Below, one piece after another: positions 26,603 to 34,514 of a stretch of DNA of 64,000 nucleotides. The notes under the pieces are model-generated. The model saw only the letters and a program-made list of their open reading frames with translations, was not told the origin of the DNA and searched no databases. A program made the translations under genes and the position numbers. The stretch lies in the NCBI GenBank assembly GCA_036787895.1, contig DAIQOK010000006.1, forward strand, positions 89,033-153,032, written 5' to 3'. Source of the stretch: UBA7662 sp036787895 (GTDB lineage: Bacteria; Bacteroidota; Bacteroidia; UBA7662). Position 1 is the first letter of the stretch; the number at the start of each line of letters is the position of its first letter.

Positions 26603-28082
26603 TCTTAACAAAACGAGTAAACTTTTCGTATCCTTCGATATCTGAAATACAAATAAAATAAAGGCCAGGACTGAGATCTATTACGTCGAGTTGTATTGGA
26701 AATGAGTGAAATTCATTTTTGACTATTTTACCCATGTTGTTGTATATCCGAATGTTGGCTGTTCGACCAATCATCTCATTATCGTCAAAGTTCAGCACAC
26801 TTGTAGCTGGGTTTGGGTAGCTCATAAAGTGGCTAGGCACAGCTACAAGTGGAGTATCGACAACTACAATTGGAGTATCGACGGGTAAACTTGGTAAGCT
26901 ACCTGCGCGACGGCTTCCGATAGTACGATAGATACATTCAACAATAAACGGAATAGGACTATGGGCAGATTTTCGTTCATAATAAGAGTATTGGAAGCCC
27001 CAATCGCTTTTGAAATAACTATAGCCAAAACCTGACTGTAGTGAACTATTAATCATTTTTGAATTGTACTTGGTCCCGCTTGAGCTAAATGTCTTTGCAA
27101 ACGTTCGCATGAAATAGGTGTCTGGATTCGAAAAGAAGGGTAATTCATCGAAAAGATGCAATACATGTGGGTTCTCCCAACTCACCAGACCCCCAGCAAA
27201 GTTTGACATAATGTCAAGTATAACCGTGTCATTTTCATTGATGTTAATTAAAACAAATGCGTTGTTTATATACTTGTAATATGTTGTTTTTACTAGCCAT
27301 TTTTGAGTGAAAGATGTTGCACTTAATGGTGCGACTAATTGATATATAAATATTACATTCAAGCGATCAGAAGAGGGGATGTAATTGTTCAAGTCTCTTT
27401 TTTGAATAACTACCGTGTCACCAGGTCCATGAGGTGCATAAGTCTCTTGACTAAATCGCAATCCTTTATTTAAAGAAGGGCTGGCATATCCGGCGAGTAT
27501 AAGGTCGGCATATTGATAGGGATAAGCGCGAAAATCCGGACAACGGACGACTCCCATGTCAGATAACCATATTTCCTTATTATTCAAAGAATCGAATTTG
27601 CTGCCAGAACTGATTAGTTTGTATTTCCAGATAGGTAATGTGGTCGAAAAATGATTGATAGTATCCATTCCCACGAATTGACAGATCAATGAATGTATGC
27701 TATCTTGATATATTGGCCAGCTTTGGTAGAGGTTAGTTGTGAAATTCCAGCTAAGCAAAGTGCTATCGGCTGTTCTGCTCGTCCAAGTGCCAGAATTTTT
27801 TTTGGTGAGCCAATTTCCTAAAGGAAAGCCAGTTACTGGCTTAAATTCTTTAAGAAAACCCCATAAAAGAGCTGTATCTACTATTGTCTGAAAGCTTAAA
27901 AACAACGTGTCTCCGTTTCCGAGTGGTGTTACTTGCTGTATGCTGTGACTCTGTATGCGCCGGTTTTCATCTTTATAATGCAGAACTACCGAAGCCGGTG
28001 GTAAAACGAGTTGTGAAATTACACTCAAAGGAAACAAGCCAAAGCAGGTCACAGTCAGTAAATATTTCAATAGGTTTTTCAT
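26592..28082 (-). CDS. T9SS type A sorting domain protein (copy 1 of tandem pair)
   Basis: 496 residues: signal peptide (MKNLLKYLLTV... ending VIS), a long body of unknown fold beginning LVLPPASVVLHYKDENRR, and a C-terminal sorting domain with MSYPNPATSVLNF, SPGLYFI and TRFVKINP. It should be secreted and anchored by the type IX system. It is 28 bases downstream of a second gene of equal length and clear similarity (NRRI-SH-IQQ, DTINHFST, LNNKEIWLS, RCPDF). This is a tandem duplication. Confidence 0.82.
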   Translation of the reverse strand: MKNLLKYLLTVTCFGLFPLSVISQLVLPPASVVLHYKDENRRIQSHSIQQVTPLGNGDTLFLSFQTIVDTALLWGFLKEFKPVTGFPLGNWLTKKNSGTWTSRTADSTLLSWNFTTNLYQSWPIYQDSIHSLICQFVGMDTINHFSTTLPIWKYKLISSGSKFDSLNNKEIWLSDMGVVRCPDFRAYPYQYADLILAGYASPSLNKGLRFSQETYAPHGPGDTVVIQKRDLNNYIPSSDRLNVIFIYQLVAPLSATSFTQKWLVKTTYYKYINNAFVLININENDTVILDIMSNFAGGLVSWENPHVLHLFDELPFFSNPDTYFMRTFAKTFSSSGTKYNSKMINSSLQSGFGYSYFKSDWGFQYSYYERKSAHSPIPFIVECIYRTIGSRRAGSLPSLPVDTPIVVVDTPLVAVPSHFMSYPNPATSVLNFDDNEMIGRTANIRIYNNMGKIVKNEFHSFPIQLDVIDLSPGLYFICISDIEGYEKFTRFVKINP

Positions 28083-28110
28083 TGCCAGTATGTCGGGTTT
28101 GGTTCTTTTG

Positions 28111-29595
28111 TTAAGGGTTAATCTTTACAAAACGAGCATGCTTAGCATAACCAGCGGGGCCGGTAATTCGAACCGAATACACGCCTGCAGCGTAGCCAGT
28201 TAGGTCGAATTGCAGTGGAAAGTGCGATTCGAATTGTTGAACTGCGCGACCTTGGCTATTGTAAATAAAGACTAGCAACGGCTTGTTCTCCATATTCAGG
28301 TCGTTCACAGTCAGGGAACTTGAAGCCGGATTGGGGAAAGCCAATAATTCACTTTGAGCTTCACTGATAGCAGGAGACAAAGGAGGAGCCAACTGTGGAG
28401 GACTGCCCCAGCGCCGATTACCACGAGTTTGGTAAGTAACCGTCCTTTCATCACTGAGATAACCAACAGATGATCGGTATACACTCTTGTTATAGTAGTG
28501 CATAAATCCCCAATCGCCACGAAAATACGTTCTGGAATAACTGGAAATTATTGAACCGCTTGCTTGATTGAGATAATAACCGAATGCATATCCGGGATAG
28601 CTGTAAGCATAATACCTCTCGGTGTTTACATCTGGATTTTGTTCAATCGGCAGACTATCATAAACCATTACCACACCGTAGTGAGGGACCAGATAGTCAA
28701 TTATCCCGTTTTCGTACCCTAGGGTATCTATATAAAGTCTTCAGTCTGCCCAACTGGTATCTGAGATAATATTGCCCATTTCATCCAACTCATACCTGCG
28801 TGTGTTGGTTCGCCATTGCTGACGTGAATAAGTGGGCGAAAGCAGGCTATCCAGTTCGTGTACGAGATAATAAACATCAGGATTACCCGGATAGTAAGGT
28901 AAACTCCAGATTCTCAAAGCCAAGGTATCACCTGGCGCGTAAGGTGTAAAACTTGCTTTACTAAAGTGGATGCCCTTTTTGGTGCTCGGGCTGTCGTAGC
29001 CCGTGAGCATAAGCTCCCTTTTTTGATAAGGAAAGACGTGAAAATCCGGACAACGTATGATGCCATAATTGGATAACCAGATTTCTTTGTTGTTCAGCCA
29101 ACTCAATAGCTGACCAACCACACTGAGTTTGAATTTCCAGACAGGAAGCGAGGTTGAAAAATGGTTAATGGTATCTACACCTAAATACGAGCAGTTTAAC
29201 TGATTGGCACTGTCCTGGAATACTGTCCAGCTTTGTAGTAGAGGTAAATTAAAATTCCAGTGAAGTTGCTTGTTGTCGGCAGTCAGGCTTTGCCATTGTC
29301 CGTTAGCCAATTTGGTGAGTGCACTGCCTATAGGAAATCCAGTGGACATCATGGTTCGCTGGACAACCGAAAATTGCAAAACACCTGTATCCACCGCCGA
29401 AGGATGACTTTCAAAAAGGGTGTCGCCGTTGGCCTGGGCAAAAATTTGCTGAATGGCATGGCTATGTATGCGTCGGTTTTGGTCTTTATAATGCTGTACT
29501 ACGCCTGCCGGCGGTAAAACCACCTGAGAACTGGCCTGTATGGTCAGAAAACCAATACAAATGACAATAAAAAGGCCTGTTAGCGAAGTTTTCAT
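28111..29595 (-). pseudogene. T9SS protein, copy 2, interrupted by one in-frame TGA
   Basis: Two open frames (28741-29595, N-terminal part with signal peptide; 28111-28674, C-terminal part with FPNPASSSLTV and RFVKINP sorting domain) lie in the same reading frame. They are separated only by a TGA at 28741-28743. Reading through gives 494 positions, against 496 residues in the intact neighbour, and the codons after the TGA (RLYIDTLGYENG...) align with it. Either a recent nonsense mutation or a base-calling error. A shorter internal start (GTG, 28674) would lack a signal peptide. Confidence 0.8.
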
Positions 29596-29813
29596 GGCAT
29601 ATAATCCTTCCCTAAATTAGTCAAATGTTCTGAAACTTCCCATATGAGCAGCCACGATTTTGAGACCTACAGCTATTTTTTCTATTCCCATTCGTCCCTA
29701 CACGTTTACCATTGGGCAAATCGCCTTCCCTTACGGCCCTAAAGCTGCCAATCGCCCCTAATTAAGTTTGGATTAAAGTTGAACAAGGCAATTTTGGCTC
29801 AAACAAAATCGCC
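29596..29813. other. Divergent intergenic region, nothing clear
   Basis: 218 bases between divergent genes. A 32-codon open frame is present but has no supporting features. No convincing promoter pair or hairpin was found. Confidence 0.4.
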
Positions 29814-31655
29814 ATGCAAACCATTTACCAAATCGTTCTTGTGATTCACATTCTGGTCGGAAGCGCAGCGCTGTTGAGCGGATTGGCCGCCTTATTCTTG
29901 CGCAAATTTGGTCGCAACCACCCCAAAGCCGGTAAAGTCTTTTTTATCAGCAGTTTGGGGGTAGCATTTTCAGCCTTGTATATGGCTGCGGTGAAACCCA
30001 ATGTGTTTTTGCTGACCATCGGCATTTTCACCTTTTTCCAGACCTATGCCGGTTATCGGTCGATACAGGACAAAAGCCTGAAACCGACTGGTCTGGATCT
30101 CATCATCTGGTTGATCGGAGCCTTGAACGGCATCGCCATGGTCATGCAGGACAATATTGTCATCTGGGTGTTTGGAGGGATACAAATAGGATTGGTGTTG
30201 GTGGACTTACGCACTTACCTTACCCTTTGGCGGGGTGGCAGCTTGCCGGCCAACGCCTGGTTACGCCGTCACCTGGGCATGATGTTGGGAACTTTTACCG
30301 CAGTAGTTACCGCCTTTATTGTAGTGAATTCGGCCGGCTATTGGTGGCAGTGGCTGGGGCCGGTAATTTTACTGATGCCAATGATCATTTACTGGAACAT
30401 CAAAATCGGCCGGAAAAGAACTAAACTGCCTAAAGTAGCGGCCGTTTCGCTTTTGCTGGTATTCATGTCGACCGTTTCGCAGGCCCAACCCTATATCCAA
30501 GGAGGTAAAACCCGGCATAGGTTTGCTCAAATGAATGTGGGTATAGACGCTGGTATCAACCCGGCAGCGAACAGCCACAGTTGGTCAGCACAGACCGGAG
30601 GATGGGAAAAAAGCAGTCTGCCTAACCAACTGATGACGCGTCTGATTATTGGAGGAACACATTTTTGGGGTCATGCCGATTTTTTCATTGCTTTCCCAGT
30701 CTATCAGCTACAAAAACAAGGCTATCGTGAGCGGGTTGAATCAGGCTTTCGTTTTTTCCCGTTGGCCATTGAAAATAAAAAGATTAGACCTTATTTGGGC
30801 ATTTCACATCGGGCCATGACATTTCAGGCTGGCGCTGGCGGCACCCACTTTGGACATCGTTTGCCTTTATCGGCCGGCCTGTATTACAATCGCGGGCGGC
30901 ATTTGATCGATTTTGGTTTGAGTTATACACATCGACAAGGAGTAGACTATGCTTTTGCACCAGCTCAAAATTTGCAAGCTCAAATCCCTGCATTTGGACT
31001 TCGTTTAGGTTATAAATGGATGATTGAGACCACCCTAAGTGCCGAAAAAGACTGGCAAAGCGGTCGTGCCCAGTACCTGACAGATACCTTGGCTAAGCTC
31101 GGGAGATTGGATGGTTTTACTTTTGGCATTGGTCCATCAGTGGGTTTCTTTTTAGCTGATGCACAAGGCTTGGAAGCCGGTTTAACCCAACACCGCATAG
31201 GCAGCATCTACCCTGAACTAATGACAGGTTATTACTGGCACCAAGCCGATATCCAGGCAAGTATGGTTTACCGAAGCTATAAATCGGTCTCGGCTGCCTA
31301 TGGACTTGAACAGCAACTCCGCCGCCGTGCAATCACCCTGGAGGCCTATAAATTTTTTGGCGATTACCATGGTTTTGTGCCTTTCGTGGGACCGGCACTG
31401 AGCTATGAAAGCTGGTCGGCCGAAACCAAATTCAACGCCGCAGTGGTAGCTGAAGGTGAATTTCAAGGCGTAAAACCCGGCCTCACTTTCGGCTGGGACA
31501 TACGCCCGAACCGTTTGCAATTTTTTTACCTCCGCACCGCTTTACGTTGGTTCCCCAATATGAATCTGCAGCAGAACAATGGAGTCAGCTTCGCGCTTGA
31601 TCAACTTGAAGTTAATTTTATTCAGTTGGTAGTTATGCCGGGGAGGGTGTTTTGA
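29814..31655 (+). CDS. Fusion: polytopic inner-membrane domain plus outer-membrane-type barrel
   Basis: 613 residues with an unusual build. Residues 1-195 hold about seven membrane helices and resemble DUF2306-type membrane proteins (VIHILVGSAALLSGLAALF, RRHLGMMLGTF). Residues 196-225 look like a complete signal peptide: basic KIGRKRTKLPK, hydrophobic VAAVSLLLVFMSTV, then SQA and QP. The remaining 390 residues are beta-rich with aromatic-terminated strands, like an outer-membrane porin or surface protein. If the internal site is cleaved, one gene gives an inner-membrane and an outer-membrane protein. A fusion by a lost stop codon is the alternative. Confidence 0.7.
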   Translation: MQTIYQIVLVIHILVGSAALLSGLAALFLRKFGRNHPKAGKVFFISSLGVAFSALYMAAVKPNVFLLTIGIFTFFQTYAGYRSIQDKSLKPTGLDLIIWLIGALNGIAMVMQDNIVIWVFGGIQIGLVLVDLRTYLTLWRGGSLPANAWLRRHLGMMLGTFTAVVTAFIVVNSAGYWWQWLGPVILLMPMIIYWNIKIGRKRTKLPKVAAVSLLLVFMSTVSQAQPYIQGGKTRHRFAQMNVGIDAGINPAANSHSWSAQTGGWEKSSLPNQLMTRLIIGGTHFWGHADFFIAFPVYQLQKQGYRERVESGFRFFPLAIENKKIRPYLGISHRAMTFQAGAGGTHFGHRLPLSAGLYYNRGRHLIDFGLSYTHRQGVDYAFAPAQNLQAQIPAFGLRLGYKWMIETTLSAEKDWQSGRAQYLTDTLAKLGRLDGFTFGIGPSVGFFLADAQGLEAGLTQHRIGSIYPELMTGYYWHQADIQASMVYRSYKSVSAAYGLEQQLRRRAITLEAYKFFGDYHGFVPFVGPALSYESWSAETKFNAAVVAEGEFQGVKPGLTFGWDIRPNRLQFFYLRTALRWFPNMNLQQNNGVSFALDQLEVNFIQLVVMPGRVF

Positions 31656-31680
31656 AGCACAATAGAACCGGCTATTTGCC

Positions 31681-32280
31681 TTAGTATACCCGCATTTCCA
31701 AGTTTGGGAATGAAAATATTTTTCTGTCGGTCATGACCAAATCGACTGTAAATTTTAATCTTTTGTTTTGCTGGGGTGAGTTTTTCAACCTTAGCTTGTA
31801 TTGAGCATAACGATCAATACTGTCGTGTGTCTTTAAAAAATCAGCGATCGGCTTGAGGGAGTAATTCAAGCCAAAATTAAAATGGGAAGTGATGGTGTCG
31901 CCTATGTTCCAGATTTGCCCGAATACCGTATCCTTTTTTTGATTGATAATTATGATATCACTAAAATAGGTTGTTGCTTTTTGATCGACTGCCGGATCAC
32001 AAGCTTGTGCGGTAGGTATAAACGACCACTGAGCTTTAGGTGTGTTTTGAGCAAGAAGGGAAGCTTTACTAACCGTGATTACAATCGTAGCCTGAGAAAT
32101 TGGATAAAACTGGGTCGTATCGTTTGTGCCAAATAAAGCATGGAATTCGGCCTTCATTTGCTCAATAACATACAATTCATTGATGCCTTGAAAATCACAG
32201 CCGCACCCGCTCCAACGGCAAGGGCGGCATTGAATCAAAAACATCGAAGCCAGTAATGCCAGTAAACTTAGCTTTTTCAT
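31681..32280 (-). CDS. Cysteine-rich lipoprotein of unknown function
   Basis: 199 residues with lipobox FLIQC (Cys18). A cluster of further cysteines follows immediately (CRPCRWSGCGC), an unusual start for a mature lipoprotein that could bind metal or form disulfides. The rest is mixed alpha/beta without a recognised family. It is isolated between convergent and tandem neighbours. Confidence 0.65.
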   Translation of the reverse strand: MKKLSLLALLASMFLIQCRPCRWSGCGCDFQGINELYVIEQMKAEFHALFGTNDTTQFYPISQATIVITVSKASLLAQNTPKAQWSFIPTAQACDPAVDQKATTYFSDIIIINQKKDTVFGQIWNIGDTITSHFNFGLNYSLKPIADFLKTHDSIDRYAQYKLRLKNSPQQNKRLKFTVDLVMTDRKIFSFPNLEMRVY

Positions 32281-32336
32281 TCATCTAATGTAGTGAAGTA
32301 ATTCGGATTGCTCAAGATCGTTGCAACCTAAATCTG

Positions 32337-32801
32337 TTAGGAGATGCTGATTATCTGGCTTTTAGCTTGCTGTTGAAATTCAAAAGTTTCGCCTGCCTTT
32401 TTGCCAAGCATTTTCTGAGCGATGGGCGATGCGGTTGAAATGACCCAAATGACTTCATCATCGACTTCTAATTTACCGAAAGCCAGGGCGAGTAAATAGG
32501 TGTTTTTGTCGGTTTTCACTAAGCTACCACTTCCAATATGCCGGTGTTGTACAGCCGAGTCGATGTTTTGGAGCTGATGAATTTGTTGATGAAGCAGCCC
32601 TAGTTGCTGCTCTAACTTGTCCATTTCCTGCTGCATCATGGCGCGGCCTGTTTCGAATTTGTCGCCGGCACTGCTTTTGGTGTCGTTGTCGCGGCTTTCT
32701 TTCGCCGCCGCCAAGGCCGTTTCGAGAACTTTTTTTCGCTCTTCGAGTATGGTGCGCAATTGGTGGATGAGCCGGGCTTTATCGGGCAAGGGTACAGACA
32801 T
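32337..32801 (-). CDS. GreA/GreB-like transcription factor
   Basis: 154 residues, near the size of GreA. The N-terminal half is a coiled coil (KARLIHQLRTILEERKKVLE through QEMDKLEQQLGLLHQ). The C-terminal FKBP-like domain ends with the hallmark ISTASPIAQKMLGKKAGETFEF. True Gre factors insert the coiled-coil tip into the RNA polymerase secondary channel to trigger transcript cleavage. Here the tip sequence (ESRDNDTKSSAGDKFETG) diverges, so it may be a Gre-like regulator and not a cleavage factor. Confidence 0.8.
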   Translation of the reverse strand: MSVPLPDKARLIHQLRTILEERKKVLETALAAAKESRDNDTKSSAGDKFETGRAMMQQEMDKLEQQLGLLHQQIHQLQNIDSAVQHRHIGSGSLVKTDKNTYLLALAFGKLEVDDEVIWVISTASPIAQKMLGKKAGETFEFQQQAKSQIISIS

Positions 32802-32819
32802 CGCTTAAATATAACGCAT

Positions 32820-32853
32820 AAAAAATGGCCAAGCCCGGAAGGACTTCGCCATT
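32820..32853 (-). terminator. Rho-independent terminator after the cold-shock gene
   Basis: Minus strand: AATGGCGAAGTCC, loop TTCC, GGGCTTGGCCATT, then six T. The stem has one internal G-G mismatch and one G-T pair. It lies 13 bases beyond the stop codon of the cold-shock gene and separates it from the Gre-like gene. Confidence 0.82.
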
Positions 32854-32866
32854 CATGTATTCAAAA

Positions 32867-33385
32867 TTAGGCTTTCGGATTTTCTGCCTGAGGAGCTTCT
32901 GGAGCACTGGGTGTGGGTTTTGCTGCAGCTGCAACAAATTTCCTGACCTGTGTAGCCTGAAGGCCTTTCGGACCAGATTCAGTCTCAAAATTGACTTGAT
33001 CACCTTCTTTTACCAACTCCAACATGGCATTGGCATGGATGAACACACTTTCCTGCGATTCATGGTCTTTAATAAAACCATATCCTTTGGCTTCATTAAA
33101 GAAGGTAATCGTGCCCTTTCGAATTAAATCTGCCGGGTCGATAGGTTTTTGACGGGACACACTCACCTGAATGTCTTCCGACTGAATGGCCAGTTTGCGT
33201 TTTGGATCCGGTGGCGTAGCTGAAATATTGCCTTCGTGGTCGACATAAGCAATCATATCATCAAGACCTTTTCCTTTGTCGGAATTGGCACGGCGTTCTT
33301 CTTTTTTCTGCGCCTTGTCTTGCTTCTTTTTGAGGCGTTTTTTTTCGTTTTCTTTTTTGTTGAATGTTTCTTGCGATCTGCCCAT
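32867..33385 (-). CDS. Cold-shock domain protein with basic N-terminal arm
   Basis: 172 residues in three parts. A highly charged lysine-rich arm (residues 1-45, KKENEKKRLKKKQDK) comes first, then a linker, then a cold-shock domain (about 88-152) with RNP motifs GYGFI and VFIHANAM. An alanine/proline tail closes it. It should bind single-stranded RNA or DNA; the basic arm probably adds affinity. The domain begins KGTITFFNEAKGYGFIKD, standard for the family. A TACCTTTG -7 box lies upstream and a strong terminator downstream, so it is monocistronic. Confidence 0.9.
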   Translation of the reverse strand: MGRSQETFNKKENEKKRLKKKQDKAQKKEERRANSDKGKGLDDMIAYVDHEGNISATPPDPKRKLAIQSEDIQVSVSRQKPIDPADLIRKGTITFFNEAKGYGFIKDHESQESVFIHANAMLELVKEGDQVNFETESGPKGLQATQVRKFVAAAAKPTPSAPEAPQAENPKA

Positions 33386-33468
33386 AAATGTTTAAAAAAT
33401 TAGTAATCCGACTCTGGTTAGGCGGTCGGAACGGGTGTTGTAGATCGCGGTAACGAGTAAAAGGAAGA

Positions 33469-33476
33469 CAAAGGTA
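33469..33476 (-). promoter_or_regulatory. Candidate -7 box for the cold-shock gene
   Basis: TACCTTTG on the minus strand, an exact TAnnTTTG match, about 84 bases upstream of the ATG. This would leave a long 5' leader of about 75 nt, as is usual for cold-shock genes. No clear -33 TTTG was seen. Confidence 0.5.
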
Positions 33477-33503
33477 GCTAATTTTCAGGACTTTCCTTTG
33501 CTT

Positions 33504-33557
33504 AGATCGGGCTTTAGCTGCTGTGCAGCGCTAAACCTCGAGCGCAGCGAAGCTAAA
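33504..33557. repeat. Nested inverted repeat in the gap after the SGNH gene
   Basis: CGGGCTTTAGCT on the left pairs with AGCTAAACCCG on the right (one extra base). Inside lie TTTAGC/GCGCTAAA and GCTGTGCAGC. The centre on the minus strand contains TTCGCTGCGCTCGAGG, similar in style to dispersed intergenic repeats. No T run follows, so it is not a standard terminator. Confidence 0.5.
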
Positions 33558-33574
33558 CCCGGTCTCAGCAGCAC

Positions 33575-34513
33575 CTAATGAGGCAAATCCCCCATAAAAA
33601 CGCGGGTAAATTCATCGGCTGCCCTGGCGTTGAGGTGGGAGCTGTTGTAGAAGTTGGATTTATCGTACGACAGCGGATGGCTGGAGTAATCCAAGAAAGT
33701 GAAACCATATTTTTTGGCCTGTGCTGAGTAGTAAGTTAGAATGGCCTGGCGGTTGAGGATGTGTTTTTGCCCGGCGATATATTCCGGCGGGTAAACGAGG
33801 GTTAGCCTGACTTGCCGACTTCGCATCTCCTCCAAAAATTGTTCGAATAATTGTACCAGCTGACTGTCGATAGGCACTTCGAAAGGTGTGAGCCGGGCAA
33901 GCACTGAATCAGCCTCCGGGCTCCAACTTTTGTCTTGTCCCCGAAAGCCTTGAAAACGTATGCTATTGCTGTCGATTTGGGTGGGTGAAAAAATATCCCG
34001 GATCAACTGTTTGCGACCGGCATACCGATACATAGGCAGCCAATGGAAGGCCGGTTGGAAGTTTTGGTAATGTGCTCTGAATCGGCGGATGTTGCTATTA
34101 AAGAGCTGATAAGGCAGGAACTGGGCCTCGTTGTAGAGCTCGTCGTATTCATCGAGACTGAATACATCGAGGGCCAGGACAATGTTCTTTGGATAAGGGT
34201 TGTGCCTGATCAACTCGAGATGACGCAGCAATTGGAGATGGAAGTTCTGTCCATCCATGCCCAGATTGTAGGCAGTTTGGTTCAGACTTTCTTTGAATAG
34301 CCGGGGATTAAAATGTACCCAGGCCCGGGAAGAGCCGTAAATGAGATAATCGGCCTCAATTTTTCCGGCATATATGTCATTCCAGACCGTGTACTCACCG
34401 GCCGCTGTGGAGGGATTTTGTTTTAAGCGCCACGACAAATAAATATCGGCAGCCGTAGCCAACATGGCCAATAGCAACAGGAAACCAATTATTTGCTGTA
34501 TGAACCCTCTCAT
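33575..34513 (-). CDS. SGNH-like membrane-anchored acyl-transfer partner
   Basis: 312 residues from the ATG at 34513, just past the MBOAT stop; the longer frame overlaps that gene. One N-terminal membrane helix (FLLLLAMLATAADIYLSW) is followed by an extracytoplasmic domain. YLIYGSSRAW holds a likely nucleophilic Ser, and NSSHLNARAADEFT a likely catalytic His. Related AlgJ/DltD-type proteins have Asp in place of the first Asn or Ser there, so catalysis is uncertain. Paired with the MBOAT gene, it probably finishes O-acylation of an exported glycan. Confidence 0.7.
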   Translation of the reverse strand: MRGFIQQIIGFLLLLAMLATAADIYLSWRLKQNPSTAAGEYTVWNDIYAGKIEADYLIYGSSRAWVHFNPRLFKESLNQTAYNLGMDGQNFHLQLLRHLELIRHNPYPKNIVLALDVFSLDEYDELYNEAQFLPYQLFNSNIRRFRAHYQNFQPAFHWLPMYRYAGRKQLIRDIFSPTQIDSNSIRFQGFRGQDKSWSPEADSVLARLTPFEVPIDSQLVQLFEQFLEEMRSRQVRLTLVYPPEYIAGQKHILNRQAILTYYSAQAKKYGFTFLDYSSHPLSYDKSNFYNSSHLNARAADEFTRVFMGDLPH

Positions 34514-34514
34514 C

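Noticed and set aside
28741..28743. The in-frame TGA as a selenocysteine codon, given selD and mnmH in the window
   Set aside because: The intact paralogue does not have Cys at the aligned position, no convincing SECIS hairpin follows, no selA/selB/selC is visible, and selD with mnmH is explained by tRNA selenation.
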